DNA from: Bdellovibrio bacteriovorus
Lineage (GTDB): Bacteria > Bdellovibrionota > Bdellovibrionia > Bdellovibrionales > Bdellovibrionaceae
Direction of reading: 5' to 3'
Assembly (NCBI RefSeq): GCF_001592755.1
Contig: NZ_LUKF01000008.1
Span: 1-53,848 of the forward strand
DNA length: 53,848 nt
Shown here: positions 51,867-53,848 of the stretch, piece after piece
Layout: every line of letters starts with the position of its first letter
How positions within the stretch are numbered: the first letter of the stretch is position 1
Position numbers and translations under genes: made by a program
The notes under the pieces: generated by a model
What the model was told of the DNA's origin: nothing
The model's database searches: none
The model's input: only the letters and a program-made list of their open reading frames with translations

Positions 51867-53255
51867 TTATTTGGAATCTTCAAAGTAATCTTCTATTGAA
51901 ATAGAGAAATTCATGTTTTGAGCATCTTTAAGCAAAAAAGTAGTTATAGCTATGAGATTTCCGTACTTATCAAAAACCCCACCACCAGAAGATCCCGATG
52001 AAATTGGCGCTGAAATTTGAACAAGACGTGCTTCTTTGTCTGTTCTAAGTCCAGAGACTATTCCTTGACTTAGAGTCGATTCAAGTCCTTTCGGCGAACC
52101 GATAGTATATATCTCTTCACCAACTTTTAAATCGGTGAACTTTCTCATACCTCGCACAGGGACCAAATTTCCTTCTTTAACTGAAATAATGCACTTGTCG
52201 GCCTTAAAATCACCAGAAACCACCTCTGCGAATTTTACTATGTCTCCGCGTTTAATTCCGATTTTTGAGGCTCCTTTAACAACATGACAATTAGTGATCA
52301 GCTGATTTGTTGTCACCGCAACTGCGGACCCTATGCTCATGGACTGAGTTGAAGTGGCAGCTATTATCATCCATACTGATTCAGACGTTTCTTCGAAGAA
52401 CTCTATAGATGAAAGTGGTGTACTGAGATTTCCTTGCCATTTTCCAGAATGTAAAGGTTGCCACGTCTTAACTGGATCTAAATTTTCTTTATAGACAACA
52501 TTTGTTTCCGCTCTGTTCAACGGATTCATTTTTTCTATTACGGGTTTTTCATTTTCTTTTTTCTTCGGCCCAGCTTTTTCTGCCGGAACAAGCGCTACAA
52601 ATCCGCTCGCTTCTAGAGAAGCCGTTGGAGCCTTCTTACCAACCTTCCAGGAGCTGGCAAGATCTTGAATGACCTCGATATCCTTTTTTGCCAATTTCTT
52701 TTCGAGACCTTCCTCCAAACCGCTATAACATCCCCTACCCTTTCGAACATTTGTTATTAACGACCAGAAATATGCTATTTTAATATTCTTTTTTACAAAG
52801 CTTTTTCCATCAGCATATGCATTTGCGAGATGACTTTGAATCAAGCAATTTCCTGACTCAGCCAAAGCTTGATACAACATCAGTGACTTATTAGAATCTT
52901 TCTTCTCTAGCTCATGAGCCACATTCATCACGGCCCATTCTTCATTATTTTCGAAAGCCTTCTGAACTATCTCGCGCTGCTTACTAAAGCATTTAACTTT
53001 CGTGGCATTTATACCATTGAAACCACCATAAGCTTGATATTCTTTCATTAGGTCAGTCTCACCTGTAGCAAACGAAGTGAGATATTCATCTTCCGATTCA
53101 GATACAAGCTTTGTTTCATCTTCCAAAAGTTGCTTTTCATCCTTACGATCAAAGACAAATTTTGATTTTTCCGTGCTAATAGATTGGGAGTAGGCATTGA
53201 AGCCAAACGCCAGAACAACACCCACGCTAACTTGTCTCAAAAGTAAACACTTCAT
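51867..53255 (-). CDS. Exported trypsin-like serine protease with Sel1-like N-terminus
   Basis: A 462-residue protein with a signal peptide (ending FNAYSQ). The middle part (about 85-200; AVMNVAHELEKKDSNKSLML, LANAYADGKSFVKKNIKIAYFW) resembles Sel1/TPR-like repeats. The C-terminal 180 residues are an S1/DegP-like protease with the triad His324 (ITNCHVV), Asp353 (KADKCIISV) and Ser423 (SGSSGGGVFD). Positions and context match HtrA-family folds without a PDZ domain. It probably acts in the periplasm or outside the cell; Bdellovibrio relatives secrete many such proteases. No gene partner is adjacent. Confidence 0.88.
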   Translation of the reverse strand: MKCLLLRQVSVGVVLAFGFNAYSQSISTEKSKFVFDRKDEKQLLEDETKLVSESEDEYLTSFATGETDLMKEYQAYGGFNGINATKVKCFSKQREIVQKAFENNEEWAVMNVAHELEKKDSNKSLMLYQALAESGNCLIQSHLANAYADGKSFVKKNIKIAYFWSLITNVRKGRGCYSGLEEGLEKKLAKKDIEVIQDLASSWKVGKKAPTASLEASGFVALVPAEKAGPKKKENEKPVIEKMNPLNRAETNVVYKENLDPVKTWQPLHSGKWQGNLSTPLSSIEFFEETSESVWMIIAATSTQSMSIGSAVAVTTNQLITNCHVVKGASKIGIKRGDIVKFAEVVSGDFKADKCIISVKEGNLVPVRGMRKFTDLKVGEEIYTIGSPKGLESTLSQGIVSGLRTDKEARLVQISAPISSGSSGGGVFDKYGNLIAITTFLLKDAQNMNFSISIEDYFEDSK

Positions 53256-53385
53256 TAAAACCTCGTTTTATTTATACACCAGCAATGCTCGTGCCCCTGG
53301 GAATAACTTAAATTACATCTAACTCAAGAATTTTGCCCCAGTACCCAGCATTGCCTAATCAGGTGTTTAAGGAATGTACATGCGA

Positions 53386-53412
53386 GTTCTAAGAACTTTT
53401 CATTCTTAGAAC
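53386..53412. repeat. Perfect 10-bp inverted repeat upstream of structured RNA
   Basis: GTTCTAAGAA (53386-53395) and TTCTTAGAAC (53403-53412) with a 7-base spacer lie in the region between the protease start and the stem-loop RNA. It could be an operator or a small hairpin. A -10-like TATGTT (about 53415-53420) follows directly. Confidence 0.5.
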
Positions 53413-53426
53413 GCTATGTTCACCGA

Positions 53427-53571
53427 GCTCCCTTGCCAGCTTTTTGTTATTTAAGTAATGGGTGACCTGCCTTGCTGACCACCTGCTCTCAACACGTTGG
53501 GAGTGGGTGGTCAGCAAGATAAAGCAGGTCGCCCCAAGCGCCTAAGGCGTTGAAAAAGCTGGCAAGGGAGC
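53427..53571 (+). ncRNA. Candidate structured RNA, long nested hairpin (6S-like architecture)
   Basis: Nested complementary arms over 145 bases. The outer perfect 19-base stem is 53427-53445 with 53553-53571. An open region follows: left side AU-rich, right side with a small hairpin near CGCCTAAGGCG. An 11-base stem (53460-53470 with 53524-53534, one G-U pair), a 5-base bulge, a perfect 13-base stem (53471-53483 with 53506-53518) and a 7-base terminal hairpin with a CACG loop complete it. A -10-like TATGTT lies just upstream and a terminator-like hairpin follows at 53585. The closing stem, asymmetric central bubble and long terminal arm resemble 6S RNA; the 6S call is only a hypothesis. Confidence 0.55.
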
Positions 53572-53584
53572 GGCTAGAATCCCC

Positions 53585-53614
53585 AAAACTCCCATCGCGG
53601 TGGATGGGAGTTTT
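53585..53614. terminator. Terminator-like hairpin after the structured RNA
   Basis: AAAACTCCCATC (53585-53596) and GATGGGAGTTTT (53603-53614) form a perfect 12-base stem with a GCGGTG loop, ending in four T's on the plus strand; it suits termination of the RNA at 53427-53571 and could also work on the minus strand. Confidence 0.7.
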
Positions 53615-53848
53615 GATGGACAACAAGATTGGCTTATTTCTTCTTGGAAAATGCAGAAAAATTGAAAAAAGAAGAGCCTTGGGGTCTACATCATAAATAA
53701 CGGAAGGCCTGCACAACAGAATGGAAGAAATTATAAGACGAGCTTATGGATTTAGAAATTTTGAGAATTTTAGATTAAGAGTTTTAGAGTATTGTTCTTA
53801 GCTAGAGTCTTTGACTGCCCCAGTTAATTGGTTCTTCCCACTTAACTA
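53615..53848. other. Right end of window without a supported gene
   Basis: About 230 AT-rich bases. A 75-codon minus-strand frame ending in the structured-RNA region is explained by the stem-loops and is not called. No promoter or repeat stands out. Confidence 0.4.

Noticed and set aside
53427-53571. SRP 4.5S RNA, RNase P or tRNA identity for the long hairpin
   Set aside because: The SRP GGAA-type apical motif is absent, the size is too small for RNase P RNA, and no tRNA arms are visible.
53427-53571. Foldback transposon (MITE) interpretation
   Set aside because: Not preferred because no target-site duplication is seen at the outer ends and a promoter-like box and terminator flank it; cannot be excluded without a genome search.
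53489-53716. 75-codon minus-strand open frame
   Set aside because: It runs through the nested stem-loops and the terminator hairpin, has no ribosome binding site and no family resemblance; the structure explains the sequence better.
1-53848. CRISPR array, rRNA, tRNA or complete insertion sequence
   Set aside because: No regularly spaced direct repeats, no tRNA-like TTCGA arms in context, and no transposase-like protein were seen on either strand.

Overview
The window looks like a chromosomal segment of a predatory or environmental member of the Bdellovibrionota, probably Bdellovibrio or a close relative. The reasons are family-level. There is a TIGR02147-type regulator paired with an exported protein, a long exported fibre protein with a C-terminal S74 intramolecular chaperone, a YkuD_2-type L,D-transpeptidase-like protein, type IV pilin-like genes, and many small secreted proteins of unknown function. 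Base composition is moderate in most of the window and clearly AT-richer in an island at about 40.7-48.5 kb.

Layout. 0.5-3.5 kb: an orphan Hpt phosphotransfer protein preceded by the eroded C-terminus of a membrane glycosyltransferase, a secreted unknown, an FKBP and a quinone-reductase-like oxidoreductase. 3.5-8.8 kb (minus): a heavy-metal RND efflux operon (Cys/His-rich protein, CzcA/CusA pump, small AHEGHH protein, TolC-like channel) with no normal-length membrane-fusion protein. 8.9-10.4 kb: a NADAR-domain lipoprotein and a tandem universal stress protein. 10.5-15.8 kb (plus): a complete Mrp-type Na+/H+ antiporter operon with A and B fused, then C-G, all with overlapping starts and stops. 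15.7-19.9 kb (minus): a pilin-assembly set (PilW-like, PilV-like, an 857-residue partner). 20.2-21.5 kb: an L,D-transpeptidase-like protein and a small exported protein. 21.7-26.8 kb (minus): a denitrification operon, quinol NO reductase then NirK-cytochrome c, a SUMF1-fold protein and an SCO protein, with an FNR/NnrR-type palindrome upstream. 27-30.5 kb: a chemoreceptor and the TIGR02147 pair. 30.6-33.1 kb: the S74 fibre. 33.3-36.6 kb: pgaBCD-like polysaccharide genes without pgaA. 36.7-39.7 kb: a large lipoprotein with Ig-like repeats and a fibrinogen-like GGGW domain.

From 39.8 to 50.6 kb the content changes to an accessory island. It opens with two small genes each interrupted by an in-frame stop (the second a minimal nucleotidyltransferase). 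Next is an eight-gene run on the plus strand: ribbon-helix-helix protein, SPL-like radical SAM enzyme, ASCH-domain protein, beta-class DNA methyltransferase, SF2 helicase fused to an HNH nuclease, and three unknowns including one membrane protein. It closes with a twice-frameshifted DUF5655-like nuclease gene, a small protein, and an AbiEi/AbiEii toxin-antitoxin pair. The run reads as a defence or DNA-modification cluster. A hairpin that would sequester the methyltransferase Shine-Dalgarno suggests post-transcriptional control of modification. This is my best candidate for an undescribed system.

The window ends with an unknown protein, an exported Sel1/trypsin-like serine protease, and a 145-nt nested stem-loop followed by a terminator-like hairpin, which looks like a structured RNA gene (6S-like in architecture). 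No tRNA, rRNA, CRISPR array or intact insertion sequence was recognised. Everything here was read by eye; no database search was run.
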